Positions 22,934-31,612 of a stretch of DNA of 64,000 nucleotides are shown piece after piece. The stretch lies in the NCBI GenBank assembly GCA_943369755.1, contig CALROG020000001.1:62001-126000 (forward strand), in the 5' to 3' direction. A program made the translations under genes and the position numbers. Below the pieces are notes generated by a model, which saw only the letters and a program-made list of their open reading frames with translations, had not been told where the DNA came from and did no database searches. Source of the stretch: CALROG01 sp943369755 (GTDB taxonomy: Bacteria; Pseudomonadota; Gammaproteobacteria; Burkholderiales; Burkholderiaceae_C). Numbering within the stretch: the stretch's first letter is position 1; each line of letters begins with the position of its first letter.

Positions 22934-23346
22934 CCTTTCCTGGCCTTGCGCGCCTCAAGCGTCTCGGTCGGCGCACCCTGCTTGACCCATTCGCCAAAAC
23001 CGCCATCGATGTGGGCCACGTTGCGCATGCCCATGTCTTGCAGCGTCTTGGCGGCCAGCGCACTGCGCCAACCCGCGCCGCAGAACAGAATGAACTCACG
23101 CCCCTCGTCGGCAAACAGCTTTTTGAAATACGGCGACTCAGGGTCTACCCAGAACTCCAGCATGCAACGCGGCGCATGGTAGGCCCCCACCACCGTGCCC
23201 TCGGCTTGCAGCTCGCGCACATCGCGGATGTCCACGATCTGCACCGCCGGGTCGGCCAGGCGGGCCTGCACCTGGGCCACGCGGTAGGTTGTGACCTGCG
23301 CCATGGCTTCGTCGACCAGCGCGCGGAATCCTTTGGTGATGGGCAT
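22930..23346 (-). CDS. Single-domain rhodanese-like sulfurtransferase
   Basis: A 138-residue rhodanese domain: V-D-I-R-D-V-R-E-L near residues 38-46, and the active-site loop F-C-G-A-G-W-R-S-A near 88-96 with the persulfide-forming Cys followed by Arg. The insertion F-W-V-D-P-E-S-P-Y-F-K is common in single-domain members. It begins 11 bases after the acyl-CoA dehydrogenase gene. Likely a cytoplasmic sulfur carrier; partner unknown. Confidence 0.88.
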   Translation of the reverse strand: MPITKGFRALVDEAMAQVTTYRVAQVQARLADPAVQIVDIRDVRELQAEGTVVGAYHAPRCMLEFWVDPESPYFKKLFADEGREFILFCGAGWRSALAAKTLQDMGMRNVAHIDGGFGEWVKQGAPTETLEARKARKG

Positions 23347-23357
23347 GTCTGCTTTCT

Positions 23358-24488
23358 TCAGGCCAGCGCACGCTGGATGATGATTTTCTGCACGTCTGAG
23401 GTGCCTTCATAAATCTGGCAAACCCGTACGTCGCGGTAAATGCGCTCTACGGGAAAGTCATTTACATAGCCGTAGCCGCCCAGCGTCTGGATCGCGGCGC
23501 TGCACACCTGTTCGGCCATTTCGCTGGCAAACAGCTTGGCCATGGCCGCCTCTTTCAGGCAGGGCCGCCCGGCGTCGCGCAGGCTGGCGACGTGCCAGAT
23601 CAGTTGGCGCGCGGCTTCAAGTTGTGTTGCACAGTCAGCCAGACGAAACCCTACCGCCTGGTGGTTGATGATGGCCGTGCCAAAGCTCTGGCGCTCGCGG
23701 GCGTATTCAATCGCCACATCCAGCGCACTGCGCGCCATGCCCACGGCCTGCGCGGCAATGCCAATGCGCCCGCCTTCCAGCGCGCTGAGCGCGATTTTGT
23801 AGCCCTCGCCCTCCTCGCCGATCAGGTTTTCAGCAGGGATGCGGCAGTTGTCAAAGTTGATTTGAGCGGTGTCACTGCTGTGCTGGCCCAGTTTTTCTTC
23901 CAGCCGCGCCACCACGTAACCCGGCGTGTCGGTAGGCACCAGAAATGCGCTCATGCCCTTTTTGCCGGCCGTCTTGTCGGTCACGGCAATCACCACCGCC
24001 AGCTGCCCGTTCTTGCCGCTGGTGATGAACTGCTTGACGCCGTTGATCACATAGCCGTCGGCCTCCTTGCGCGCCGTGGTGCGCAGGGCAGACGCATCGC
24101 TGCCCACATGCGGCTCGGTCAGGCAAAACACCCCCAGCAATTCACCCTGCGCGAGCCGGGTAAGCCAGTGCTTCTTTTGTTGCGCATTGCCATAGCGCAT
24201 CAGAATCGCGTTGACCGGGCAGTTGGTCACGCTGATGGCGGTGCTGGTGCCGCCGTCACCCGCGGCAATTTCTTCCAGCACCAGCGCCAGCGTTACGTAA
24301 TCAAGGTTGGCACCGCCAAACTCCTCGGGCACGCAAATGCCGTAGGCCCCCAGCGCGGCCAGGCCCTGGTGCGCATCTTTGGGAAAGTGGTGCTCTTTGT
24401 CCCAGCGTGCGGCATTGGGCCAGAGTTGCTCTTGCGCAAACGCACGCACTGCGTCGCGAATCATTTCCTGGTCGGGGGTCAAGAGCAT
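23358..24488 (-). CDS. Acyl-CoA dehydrogenase, short-chain (butyryl-CoA) type
   Basis: A 376-residue FAD enzyme that oxidises a short acyl-CoA. It has L-T-E-P-H-V-G-S-D-A-S near 127, Y-V-I-N-G-V-K-Q-F-I-T-S-G near 151, R-Q-S-F-G near 263 and the canonical catalytic segment I-Y-E-G-T-S-D near the C-terminus, whose Glu is the base in short-chain and medium-chain enzymes. This distinguishes it from the two other acyl-CoA dehydrogenases in the window, which lack that Glu. It follows the thiolase gene by 70 bases that hold a copy of the dispersed repeat. Confidence 0.92.
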   Translation of the reverse strand: MLLTPDQEMIRDAVRAFAQEQLWPNAARWDKEHHFPKDAHQGLAALGAYGICVPEEFGGANLDYVTLALVLEEIAAGDGGTSTAISVTNCPVNAILMRYGNAQQKKHWLTRLAQGELLGVFCLTEPHVGSDASALRTTARKEADGYVINGVKQFITSGKNGQLAVVIAVTDKTAGKKGMSAFLVPTDTPGYVVARLEEKLGQHSSDTAQINFDNCRIPAENLIGEEGEGYKIALSALEGGRIGIAAQAVGMARSALDVAIEYARERQSFGTAIINHQAVGFRLADCATQLEAARQLIWHVASLRDAGRPCLKEAAMAKLFASEMAEQVCSAAIQTLGGYGYVNDFPVERIYRDVRVCQIYEGTSDVQKIIIQRALA

Positions 24489-24517
24489 GTTCAGTTACCG
24501 GTTTTAGAGGCGGAATC

Positions 24518-24567
24518 GGCTGTAGCCCGCATGGATGTTGCGCTACCCACTATCAAATTTATAGCAA
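24518..24567 (-). repeat. Dispersed palindromic repeat, copy 2 (intergenic)
   Basis: Read on the minus strand: TTGCTATAAATTTGATAGTG, then GGTAGCGCAACATCCATGCG, ending GGCTACAGCC. This is the only one of the six copies that lies between genes (thiolase and acyl-CoA dehydrogenase), and it agrees closely with the others in both the GCTAT/ATAG palindrome and the GGGCTACAGCC end. Confidence 0.8.
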
Positions 24568-25740
24568 CTCCAATGCCACGGCCGTGCCCTCACCGCCGCC
24601 AATGCACAGCGTGGCAACGCCTTTTTTAAGGCCACGGGCCTTCAGTGCATACATCAGCGTGACGATGATGCGGGCCCCGCTGGCCCCGATGGGGTGGCCC
24701 AGGGCACAGGCACCGCCGTTGACGTTGACGATGTCGTGGCTGATCCCCAGCTCCACCATGGCCGCCATGGGCACCACGGCGAAGGCTTCATTGACTTCCC
24801 ACAGGTCCACGTCTTTCACGCTCCAGCCGATCTTGGCCAGCAACTTGTTCACGGCCCCAACCGGCGCGGTGGTGAACCACTCGGGGGCTTGGGCAAACGT
24901 GGCGTGGCCAACGATGCGTGCCAGCGGTGTGGCACCCAGCGCCTTGGCGGTTGATTCGCGGGTAAGCACCAGCGCAGCCGCGCCGTCGTTGATGGATGAG
25001 CTGGACGCGGCAGTGATGGTGCCGTCCTTTTTAAACGCCGGTTTCAGCGTGGGAATCTTGTCGAGCTTGACCTTGCCCGGGCCTTCGTCAATGCTGATCA
25101 CGGTGTCGCCGGCGCGGCCCTTGACGGTAACCGGCGTGATCTCGGCCTTGAAAGCACCGGACTCGGTGGCGGCCTTGGCCCGGTTCACGCTGGCGGTGGC
25201 AAAGGCGTCTTGCGCCTCGCGGCTGAACTTGTATTTGTGTGCGCACTGCTCGCCAAACGTGCCCATGGCGCGGCCGGGCTCGTAGGCGTCTTCCAGGCCG
25301 TCCAGCATCATGTGGTCAAAAACACGGTCGTGGCCGATGCGGATGCCGCTGCGGCCCTTGAGCAGCAAGTGCGGCGCGTTGGTCATGCTTTCCATGCCAC
25401 CGGCCACCATCACGTCGCGGCTACCCACCAGCAACTGGTCGTGCGCCAGCAAGGTGGCTTCCATGCCGGAGCCGCACATCTTGGACAAAGTAACTGCGCC
25501 GGTACTGGCCGGCAGGCCGCCCTTGAAGCCGGCCTGGCGCGCCGGTGCCTGGCCCTGGCCGGCCATCAGGCAGTTGCCAAACAGCACTTCGTCTACCTTC
25601 CCGGGGGCAATGCCGGCGCGTTCGACCGCGGCCTTGATGGCCGTGCCGCCGAGGTCGTGGGCCGACAGGCTGGCGAAGTCGCCCTGGAAGCCGCCCATGG
25701 GGGTGCGGGCCGCACCGATGATGACGATGGATTCAGACAT
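24559..25740 (-). CDS. Acetyl-CoA C-acetyltransferase (thiolase)
   Basis: A 393-residue thiolase that splits or forms acetoacetyl-CoA. Catalytic residues are visible: L-S-K-M-C-G-S-G-M-E near residue 88 (nucleophile Cys), N-E-A-F-A near 316, G-G-A-C-A-L-G-H-P-I-G-A-S-G near 345 (His) and L-C-I-G-G-G near 378 (second Cys). The frame is open further upstream, but ATG 25740 gives the family start M-S-E-S-I-V-I-I-G-A-A-R-T-P and has an upstream GGAG. With acetoacetate from LiuE activated elsewhere, this enzyme would yield acetyl-CoA; it is in the liuR-liuA run. Confidence 0.92.
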   Translation of the reverse strand: MSESIVIIGAARTPMGGFQGDFASLSAHDLGGTAIKAAVERAGIAPGKVDEVLFGNCLMAGQGQAPARQAGFKGGLPASTGAVTLSKMCGSGMEATLLAHDQLLVGSRDVMVAGGMESMTNAPHLLLKGRSGIRIGHDRVFDHMMLDGLEDAYEPGRAMGTFGEQCAHKYKFSREAQDAFATASVNRAKAATESGAFKAEITPVTVKGRAGDTVISIDEGPGKVKLDKIPTLKPAFKKDGTITAASSSSINDGAAALVLTRESTAKALGATPLARIVGHATFAQAPEWFTTAPVGAVNKLLAKIGWSVKDVDLWEVNEAFAVVPMAAMVELGISHDIVNVNGGACALGHPIGASGARIIVTLMYALKARGLKKGVATLCIGGGEGTAVALELL

Positions 25741-25777
25741 GAAAAACTCCTGAAGTTGAAGGCTTGAGACGGATGCG

Positions 25778-27583
25778 TCAGGCACCGGCCTGCTGCTGCA
25801 CAAAGCGCTTTTCGCGCTCATAGGGGAAAACGTCATGCACATAGCCAGTGGCAATGCGCTCTTTGTGGCTCTGCCAGAAGGCGGCGTCCAGCAGGTCGGC
25901 ATGGTGCTTCATGAACACCTCACGGACGGCGTCGTTGCCCAGCAAAAAAGGGCCGAAGGTTTCGGGGAACACATCTTTGGGGCCGACGCTGTACCAGACT
26001 TCGCCACTCATCTCTTCTTCTTCGTTGCGCGGTGTGGGCACTTTGCGGAAGATGCAGTCGGTGATGTATTCGATCTCGTCGTAGTCATAGAACACCACTT
26101 TGCCGTTGCGGGTGACGCCAAAGTTCTTCCAGAGCATGTCGCCGGGGAAGATGTTGGCGGCCACCAGGTCCTTGATGGCGTTGCCATACTCCACCACCGC
26201 GCGCTCGATCTGGTTTTGGGCCAGCTCGTCGTCCGCCCCCGCGTCAAAGGCTTCCTGCAAATAGATGTTCAGCGGGATCATGCGCCGCTCGATGTACAGG
26301 TGCTTGATGATCACCTCTTCATGGCCGTCGCCATCGCGGTCAGAAATCTCAAGCTGGCTCGGAGCGAACTTCTGGATTTCGGCAATCAGCTCATCGTCAA
26401 AACGGTCACGGGCAAAGGCCACCTCGCTGTATTCCAGCGTGTCCGCCATGCGGCCTACGCGGTCGTGCTGCTTGACCAGCAGGTACTTGCCCTTGATCTG
26501 TTCACGCGTGGTGTCTTTTTGCGGCGGGTAGTAGTCTTTGATGAGCTTGAACACATAGGGAAAGCTCGGCAGGTCAAACACCAGCATGACCATGCCCTTG
26601 ATGCCGGGCGCAATGCGGAACTTGTCTGAGCTGTGGCGCAGGTGATAGAGAAAGTCGCGGTAAAACAGCGTCTTGCCCTGCTTGGCCAGCCCCAGCGCGT
26701 TGTAGATTTCATTGCGCGGCTTGCGCGGCATCAGGCTGCGCAAAAACTGCACATAGGCGCTGGGCACCTCCATGTCCACCATGAAGTAGGCCCGGGCAAA
26801 GCTGAACAGGGCCTGCAGGTCGTCTTCGCCAAACAGCGCCGCATCAATCACCAGCTTGCCCGCCGGGTTGTGCAGGATCGGCAGGGCGAACGGCACTTCG
26901 TTGAAGCCGTTGATGATCTTGCCTACCACATAGGCGCCCTTGTTGCGAAAGAACAGGCTGGCCAGCACCTGGATCTGAAAATTGGCGCGCAGCTTGGCCT
27001 GGGCCATGCGGCTGCGCATGGCCTCCAGCACCAAGCCCGCGTCGCGCGGCAGATCGTCAAACGGCTTTTGCAGGCCGAAGTTCTCGATGACGCGCACCAG
27101 CGTCTGGCCCAGGTTGTCGCGCGTGGGGTAGTAGGCGCGGTAGGTTGGCGTGGCGGCCGGTTCGTCGTTCTCGATGTACTCGGTACTGACCGCAGGGCGC
27201 ACAAAAATGAAGTCGTTGTGAAAGTGGGTGCGGTGCAATATCTTGGTGGTGACCGAGTTGAAAAAGGTCTCGGCCAGCTCGGGTTGATGGTGGTCTACCA
27301 GCAAGCCGATGTAGTGCAGCTTGACCTGCTGCCACACATCCATGGGTTGCTCACCGGCCTTGAATTCTTTTTCAAGACGGGCCGACGCCTCTTTAACCCG
27401 CAGGTCATAAAACTCGATGCGTTCGCGCTGGGCCCGTTGCTGGCCATGCCAGTCGGCGGTTTCAAAGCGGTGCTTGGCGCGGGCCGATTCAGTGCGAAAC
27501 AAGCGGTAGTGGCGATTGAAGCCGTCCATCATCGCCTTGGCGATGTCGTAGGCCTGGGGGGCGTCAAGGCGGGTGGGGAACAT
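25778..27583 (-). CDS. aceK: Isocitrate dehydrogenase kinase/phosphatase
   Basis: The 601-residue AceK switches isocitrate dehydrogenase off by phosphorylation and on by dephosphorylation, sending isocitrate into the glyoxylate shunt when growth depends on acetyl-CoA. The family is recognised by R-A-Y-Y-P-T-R-D-N-L near residue 150, G-I-K-G-M-V-M-L-V-F-D-L-P-S-F-P-Y-V near 330 (the ATP/Mg loop) and F-G-V-T-R-N-G-K-V-V-F-Y-D-Y-D-E-I near 490. Start at ATG 27583 fits family length (578-610); the frame is open further but overlaps the carbonic anhydrase gene. No aceA or aceB is adjacent. Its place behind liuA fits growth on leucine-derived acetyl-CoA. Confidence 0.95.
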   Translation of the reverse strand: MFPTRLDAPQAYDIAKAMMDGFNRHYRLFRTESARAKHRFETADWHGQQRAQRERIEFYDLRVKEASARLEKEFKAGEQPMDVWQQVKLHYIGLLVDHHQPELAETFFNSVTTKILHRTHFHNDFIFVRPAVSTEYIENDEPAATPTYRAYYPTRDNLGQTLVRVIENFGLQKPFDDLPRDAGLVLEAMRSRMAQAKLRANFQIQVLASLFFRNKGAYVVGKIINGFNEVPFALPILHNPAGKLVIDAALFGEDDLQALFSFARAYFMVDMEVPSAYVQFLRSLMPRKPRNEIYNALGLAKQGKTLFYRDFLYHLRHSSDKFRIAPGIKGMVMLVFDLPSFPYVFKLIKDYYPPQKDTTREQIKGKYLLVKQHDRVGRMADTLEYSEVAFARDRFDDELIAEIQKFAPSQLEISDRDGDGHEEVIIKHLYIERRMIPLNIYLQEAFDAGADDELAQNQIERAVVEYGNAIKDLVAANIFPGDMLWKNFGVTRNGKVVFYDYDEIEYITDCIFRKVPTPRNEEEEMSGEVWYSVGPKDVFPETFGPFLLGNDAVREVFMKHHADLLDAAFWQSHKERIATGYVHDVFPYEREKRFVQQQAGA

Positions 27584-27597
27584 GGCTCGCCTTCTTT

Positions 27598-28272
27598 TTA
27601 GCTGCGTGCCGCCACCACGCCCGCTATGGCGGCGCGGTAAAGCGGCTCGATGGTGTCGGTGCTGGCCACGCTCATTTGCAGGTCTTGCAGCAAGCCGTCG
27701 TGCACACCAAAAGCCCAGCCATGCACACGCACCTGCTGGCCCTTGGCCCAGGCGTCCACCATCACCGTGCTGCCACACACGTTGACCACCTGCTCAATCA
27801 CGTTCAGGTCCACCAGCGCGTCGGCGCGTTCGTCGGGGGCAAGCTTGTCCAGCAGCGGGCGGTGGCGGTCACGCACGTCCTGAATGTGGCGAATCCAGTT
27901 GTCGGCCAGGCCGATGCGTGTGCCGTGAAGCGCCGCGACAACCCCGCCACAACCGTAGTGCCCCACCACCATGATGTCTTCAACCTTGAGCATTTCCACC
28001 GCGTACTGGATCGCCGACAGTGCGTTCAGGTCGGAGTGCACCACCAGGTTGGCCACATTGCGGTGCACGAACACCTCGCCGGGCTCAAGCCCGGTGATCT
28101 GATTGGCCGGCACGCGGCTGTCGGAGCAGCCAATCCACATGTAGCGCGGTGTTTGCTGTTCGATCAGCCCGGTGAAAAAGCCCGGCCGCTCGCGCTCCAT
28201 CTGGGCGGCCCAGGCGCGGTTGTGGGTGAAGAGTTCCTGAATGGATGAGGTCATGGCGCTATTTTCAGTCAT
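27598..28272 (-). CDS. Beta-class carbonic anhydrase
   Basis: A 224-residue enzyme interconverting CO2 and bicarbonate. Zinc ligands and dyad are clear: C49-S-D51-S-R53 and H105-x2-C108. Starts at 28272 (M-T-E-N) or 28254 (M-T-S-S) are both possible. It lies 18 bases after liuA and 14 before aceK. A link is plausible: methylcrotonyl-CoA carboxylase, encoded in the other liu cluster, consumes bicarbonate, so supplying it would help leucine breakdown. Confidence 0.93.
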   Translation of the reverse strand: MTENSAMTSSIQELFTHNRAWAAQMERERPGFFTGLIEQQTPRYMWIGCSDSRVPANQITGLEPGEVFVHRNVANLVVHSDLNALSAIQYAVEMLKVEDIMVVGHYGCGGVVAALHGTRIGLADNWIRHIQDVRDRHRPLLDKLAPDERADALVDLNVIEQVVNVCGSTVMVDAWAKGQQVRVHGWAFGVHDGLLQDLQMSVASTDTIEPLYRAAIAGVVAARS

Positions 28273-28290
28273 CCCCGCGAGTTGCCGTCG

Positions 28291-29472
28291 TCACATCGTC
28301 TCGGCAAACAGCTCCCGCCCAATCAGCATGCGGCGAATTTCGCTGGTGCCTGCGCCAATTTCATACAACTTGGCGTCGCGCCACAGGCGGCCCAGCGGGT
28401 AGTCGTTGATGTAGCCATTGCCGCCAAAAATCTGCACGCCCTCGCCCGCCATCCAAGTGGCTTTCTCGGCGCACCACAGGATGACGCTGGCGCAGTCCTT
28501 GCGCACCTGGCGCACATGCTCGGTGCCCAGCAAATCCAGGTTTTTGGCCACGGTGTAGGCAAAGCTGCGCCCGGCCTGCAGCACGGTGTACATATCGGCC
28601 ACCTTGCCCTGGATCAGCTGAAACTCGCCAATGCTCTGGCCAAACTGCTTGCGGTCGTGGATGTAGGGAATAACGCTGTCCATCACCGACTGCATGATGC
28701 CCAGTGGCCCGCCGGTGAGCACCGCGCGCTCATAGTCCAGGCCGCTCATCAGCACCTTGGCACCCTGGTTCAGGCCACCCAGAATGTTCTGCGCCGGCAC
28801 TTCCACGTTGTTGAACACCAGCTCGCCGGTGTGGCTGCCGCGCATGCCCAGCTTGTCCAGCTTTTGCGCAATGCTGAAGCCCTTCATGCCCTTTTCGATC
28901 AGGAAGGCGGTGACACCGCGCGCGCCCAGCTCGGGCTCGCTCTTGGCGTAAACCACCAAAGTATCTGCGTCCGGGCCGTTGGTGATCCACATCTTGTTGC
29001 CGTTGAGCAGGTAGTAGCCACCCTTGTCTTCTGCTTTGAGCTTCATGCTGATCACGTCGCTGCCGGCGCCCGGCTCGCTCATGGCCAGCGCGCCCACATG
29101 CTCGCCGGTAATGAGTTTGGGCAGGTACTTGCGGCGCTGCTCGTCGGTGCCGTTGCGCTTGATCTGGTTGACACAAAGGTTGCTGTGCGCGCCGTAGCTC
29201 AGGCCCACGCTGGCAGAGGCGCGGCTGATTTCTTCCATGGCGATCATGTGCGCCAGGTAGCCCATGTTGGCCCCACCGTACTCTTCACCCACGGTGATGC
29301 CCAGCACACCGAGTGCTCCCATCTTTTGCCACAAGTCCATGGGGAACTGGTCCGAGCGGTCAATCTCGGCGGCGCGCGGGGCGATTTCGTCTTGCGCAAA
29401 TTCGCGCACCGCGTCGCGCAGCGCGTCAATGTCTTCGCCCAGCTGGAAGTTGAGTCCGGGTAGGTTGTTCAT
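28291..29472 (-). CDS. liuA: Isovaleryl-CoA dehydrogenase
   Basis: The 393-residue FAD enzyme oxidises isovaleryl-CoA to 3-methylcrotonyl-CoA, the first committed step of leucine breakdown. Family-specific signs: M-S-E-P-G-A-G-S-D near 138, Y-Y-L-L-N-G-N-K-M-W-I-T-N-G-P near 160, and the isovaleryl-type catalytic Glu in S-G-L-D-Y-E-R-A-V-L-T-G-G-P near 250; the C-terminal motif is Y-E-I-G-A-G-T-S-E-I without the short-chain Glu. It is separated from the other leucine genes (6751-16166) by about 12 kb and sits directly in the liuR run. Confidence 0.95.
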   Translation of the reverse strand: MNNLPGLNFQLGEDIDALRDAVREFAQDEIAPRAAEIDRSDQFPMDLWQKMGALGVLGITVGEEYGGANMGYLAHMIAMEEISRASASVGLSYGAHSNLCVNQIKRNGTDEQRRKYLPKLITGEHVGALAMSEPGAGSDVISMKLKAEDKGGYYLLNGNKMWITNGPDADTLVVYAKSEPELGARGVTAFLIEKGMKGFSIAQKLDKLGMRGSHTGELVFNNVEVPAQNILGGLNQGAKVLMSGLDYERAVLTGGPLGIMQSVMDSVIPYIHDRKQFGQSIGEFQLIQGKVADMYTVLQAGRSFAYTVAKNLDLLGTEHVRQVRKDCASVILWCAEKATWMAGEGVQIFGGNGYINDYPLGRLWRDAKLYEIGAGTSEIRRMLIGRELFAETM

Positions 29473-29500
29473 GGGGTGGCTCCTGAAAATGGTTGGCGGG

Positions 29501-29962
29501 TTAGTTCTTTACGTCGTCGCGGCCGGTGATGGCCATCAGCGTCGCGCCCATGGTGGCAATCAGTTTTTCTTTGCCGTCGTCAATGGCGTAGGCGCGGCCC
29601 TCGGTAACGGTGACGGTGCGGCCGGGCTTGACAACCTGGCCAACCATGCGAAAGCGCTGGCCCTTGGCCGGGGCCAACAGGTTGATCTTGTATTCGATAG
29701 TCAACACGCCAACGTTGACCGGCATCAGGCTAAAGCCCGCGTAGCCGCAGGCCGAGTCAAGCGCGGTGGCCACAATGCCGGCGTGCAAAAACCCGTGCTG
29801 CTGGGTCAGGCCGGGGGCCCAGCTGAGCAAGATTTCCACCTCGCCCGGCGTCACTGTTCCCAGCGCCGCCCCAATGGTGCCCATGGCACCTTGCAGCGCA
29901 AAGCTGTCGCGCACACGCTGGGCGTAGCCCGGGTCTTTGGGTTCAAAAAGCGCCTGCGGCAT
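29501..29962 (-). CDS. PaaI-type hotdog thioesterase
   Basis: A 153-residue single hotdog-fold protein; such enzymes hydrolyse acyl-CoA, often aromatic or branched. Q-Q-H-G-F-L-H-A-G-I-V-A-T-A-L-D-S-A-C-G is the catalytic helix motif (residues 54-73; H-G and Asp are the expected active residues). It is the first gene after liuR on the minus strand, with GGAG ribosome site and a TGACGTTTACG palindrome 14-35 bases before its ATG, so it is directly under LiuR control. It may release CoA from stalled leucine intermediates. Confidence 0.88.
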   Translation of the reverse strand: MPQALFEPKDPGYAQRVRDSFALQGAMGTIGAALGTVTPGEVEILLSWAPGLTQQHGFLHAGIVATALDSACGYAGFSLMPVNVGVLTIEYKINLLAPAKGQRFRMVGQVVKPGRTVTVTEGRAYAIDDGKEKLIATMGATLMAITGRDDVKN

Positions 29963-29975
29963 GCCTCGCTCCAGG

Positions 29976-29997
29976 TTGACGTTTACGTAAACGTCAA
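29976..29997. promoter_or_regulatory. LiuR operator 1, perfect 22-base palindrome
   Basis: The core TGACGTTTACGTAAACGTCA is a perfect palindrome, extended by one T/A on each side. It lies between the liuR stop and the thioesterase start, 14-35 bases before the latter. MerR-type LiuR regulators of Proteobacteria are known to bind palindromes of this TTTACGTAAA kind near branched-chain catabolic genes. It would control the run from the thioesterase through liuA and beyond. Confidence 0.8.
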
Positions 29998-30004
29998 TTA
30001 TGGC

Positions 30005-30403
30005 CTATTTCGAGGTTTTGCTGACCTTGGCCAACAGCGCCCGGGCTTCCTTCTCATGCACTTTCAGCTCGTCCAGGTTGGCCTGCAAGTCGGCCATTTG
30101 CTCCTCCAGCTGCTTGCGGTGCAACGCCAGCACCGCCAGAAATTTCTTGAGCTGCGGGCCGGTGTCGCGAGGGCTGTCGTAGCTGTCAATGATTTCCCGG
30201 GCTTCGGTCAGGCTCAGGCCCAGCCGCTTGGCGCGCAGCGTCAGTTTCAGTCTGGTGCGGTCACGCGCGCTGTAGACCCGGTTGCGCCCGCCCGGGCCGG
30301 AGCGCTCGGGTTGCAACAACCCCATGTCTTCATAAAAGCGCATGGCGCGCGTCGTCAGGTCGAATTCCTTGGCCAGGTCGCTGATGGTGTAGGTGGTCGC
30401 CAT
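30005..30403 (-). CDS. liuR: MerR-family regulator of leucine/isovalerate catabolism
   Basis: A 132-residue MerR-type protein: winged helix at residues 6-74 (Y-T-I-S-D-L-A-K-E-F-D-L-T-T-R-A-M-R-F-Y-E-D-M-G-L-L) and a dimer coiled coil at about 80-125. It lacks the cysteines of metal-sensing members, as expected of LiuR. It is the first gene of the minus-strand run and has one palindromic operator on each side (29976-29997 and 30476-30495), so it probably regulates itself, the downstream catabolic genes and the divergent metallo-hydrolase gene. Confidence 0.9.
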   Translation of the reverse strand: MATTYTISDLAKEFDLTTRAMRFYEDMGLLQPERSGPGGRNRVYSARDRTRLKLTLRAKRLGLSLTEAREIIDSYDSPRDTGPQLKKFLAVLALHRKQLEEQMADLQANLDELKVHEKEARALLAKVSKTSK

Positions 30404-30475
30404 GGATAGAAAGTGCAGAAGTACCGGGGTGACAGCAGCGCTTGCAGCCGCTGCCTACAATGGGCCGATTAAAAA

Positions 30476-30495
30476 TGACGTTTACGTTAACGTCA
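30476..30495. promoter_or_regulatory. LiuR operator 2, near-perfect palindrome
   Basis: TGACGTTTACGTTAACGTCA differs from operator 1 at a single base of the 20-base core. It lies in the 120-base gap between divergent liuR (start 30403) and the metallo-hydrolase gene (start 30524), 29-48 bases before the latter ATG, well placed to overlap a promoter of either gene. Confidence 0.8.
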
Positions 30496-30523
30496 ACTCT
30501 CGCGCCATCCTACCCCAGCCCCC

Positions 30524-31600
30524 ATGAACGAACTCGAACACCAGCTCCAGTACACCTTTGGCGACGCCATGCCCGCGCAGGGCCAGACGATGGAGGTGGC
30601 GCCGGGCGTCAAATGGATCCGCATGGCGCTGCCGTTTGCGCTGGACCACATCAATCTGTGGCTGTTGCGCGACGAGATCGACAGCCCCGACGGCACGGGT
30701 GAAAAAGTGCAGGGCTGGACGGTGGTGGACTGCTGCATCACACGCGACGAAGCCAAGGCCCAGTGGGAGCAGATTTTTGCCACCCAGCTTGAAGGCCTGC
30801 CGGTGCTGCGGGTGCTGGTCACGCACATGCACCCCGACCACATTGGCCTGGCCCACTGGTTGTGCGCGCGCTGGAACGCGCCGCTGTGGATCAGCGCCAC
30901 CGACTACAACGCCGCGCGCATTGGCTCGCAAAGCACCACCGGCTTTGGCGGCGAGTCGGCCGCAAGGTTTTTTGCCGCGCACGGCCTGACCGACCCCGAG
31001 GCGATTGAGAAGATCCGGGGCCGCGCCAGTTACTACCCGGGCATGGTGCCCGACGTGCCGCGCAGCTTTCACCGCCTGCAAGACGGCCAGCAGGTGAGCA
31101 TTGGCGGGCGGTCCTGGCGCTGCATCAGCGGCTACGGCCACGCGCCAGAGCACATTGCGCTGTATTGCGCAGAGCTGACGCTACTCATCAGCGGCGACAT
31201 GATGCTGCCGCGCATTTCAACCAACGTGAGCGTTTATGACGTGGAGCCTGAGTCCAACCCGCTGGCAGCGTTTCTGGCGTCCATCGACAAATTCGCGCCG
31301 CTGCCGCCCGACACCCTGACGCTGCCGTCGCATGGCAAGCCGTTTCGCGGCCTGCACGCGCGCATTGCCCAACTGCACAGCCACCACCATGACAGGCTGG
31401 CCGAGGTGATGGAGGCCTGCGCCGCCGCGCCGCAGTCAGCGGCCGAGATACTGCCAGTACTCTTCAAGCGCAAGCTCGACCTGCACCAGACCACCTTTGC
31501 CATGGGCGAGTCAATTGCGCACCTGCACCTGCTGTGGTTTGACGGCAAGCTGCGGCGTGCACTTGGTGCAGACGGAATTTATCGCTTCGCTCCCGCCTGA
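30524..31600 (+). CDS. Metallo-beta-lactamase-fold hydrolase under the LiuR site
   Basis: A 358-residue hydrolase with the metal motif T-H101-M-H103-P-D105-H106-I-G, then G-Y-G-H-A-P-E-H near 205 and S-G-D-M-M near 223 and P-S-H-G-K near 268 completing a two-metal site. The C-terminal 70 residues form a winged-helix-like tail seen in LACTB2-like and PaaI-cluster relatives. Because a LiuR-type operator lies in its promoter region, it likely acts on a CoA ester or other leucine-linked metabolite; the substrate is unknown. Confidence 0.85.
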   Translation: MNELEHQLQYTFGDAMPAQGQTMEVAPGVKWIRMALPFALDHINLWLLRDEIDSPDGTGEKVQGWTVVDCCITRDEAKAQWEQIFATQLEGLPVLRVLVTHMHPDHIGLAHWLCARWNAPLWISATDYNAARIGSQSTTGFGGESAARFFAAHGLTDPEAIEKIRGRASYYPGMVPDVPRSFHRLQDGQQVSIGGRSWRCISGYGHAPEHIALYCAELTLLISGDMMLPRISTNVSVYDVEPESNPLAAFLASIDKFAPLPPDTLTLPSHGKPFRGLHARIAQLHSHHHDRLAEVMEACAAAPQSAAEILPVLFKRKLDLHQTTFAMGESIAHLHLLWFDGKLRRALGADGIYRFAPA

Positions 31601-31612
31601 AGCGCGCTGGTC

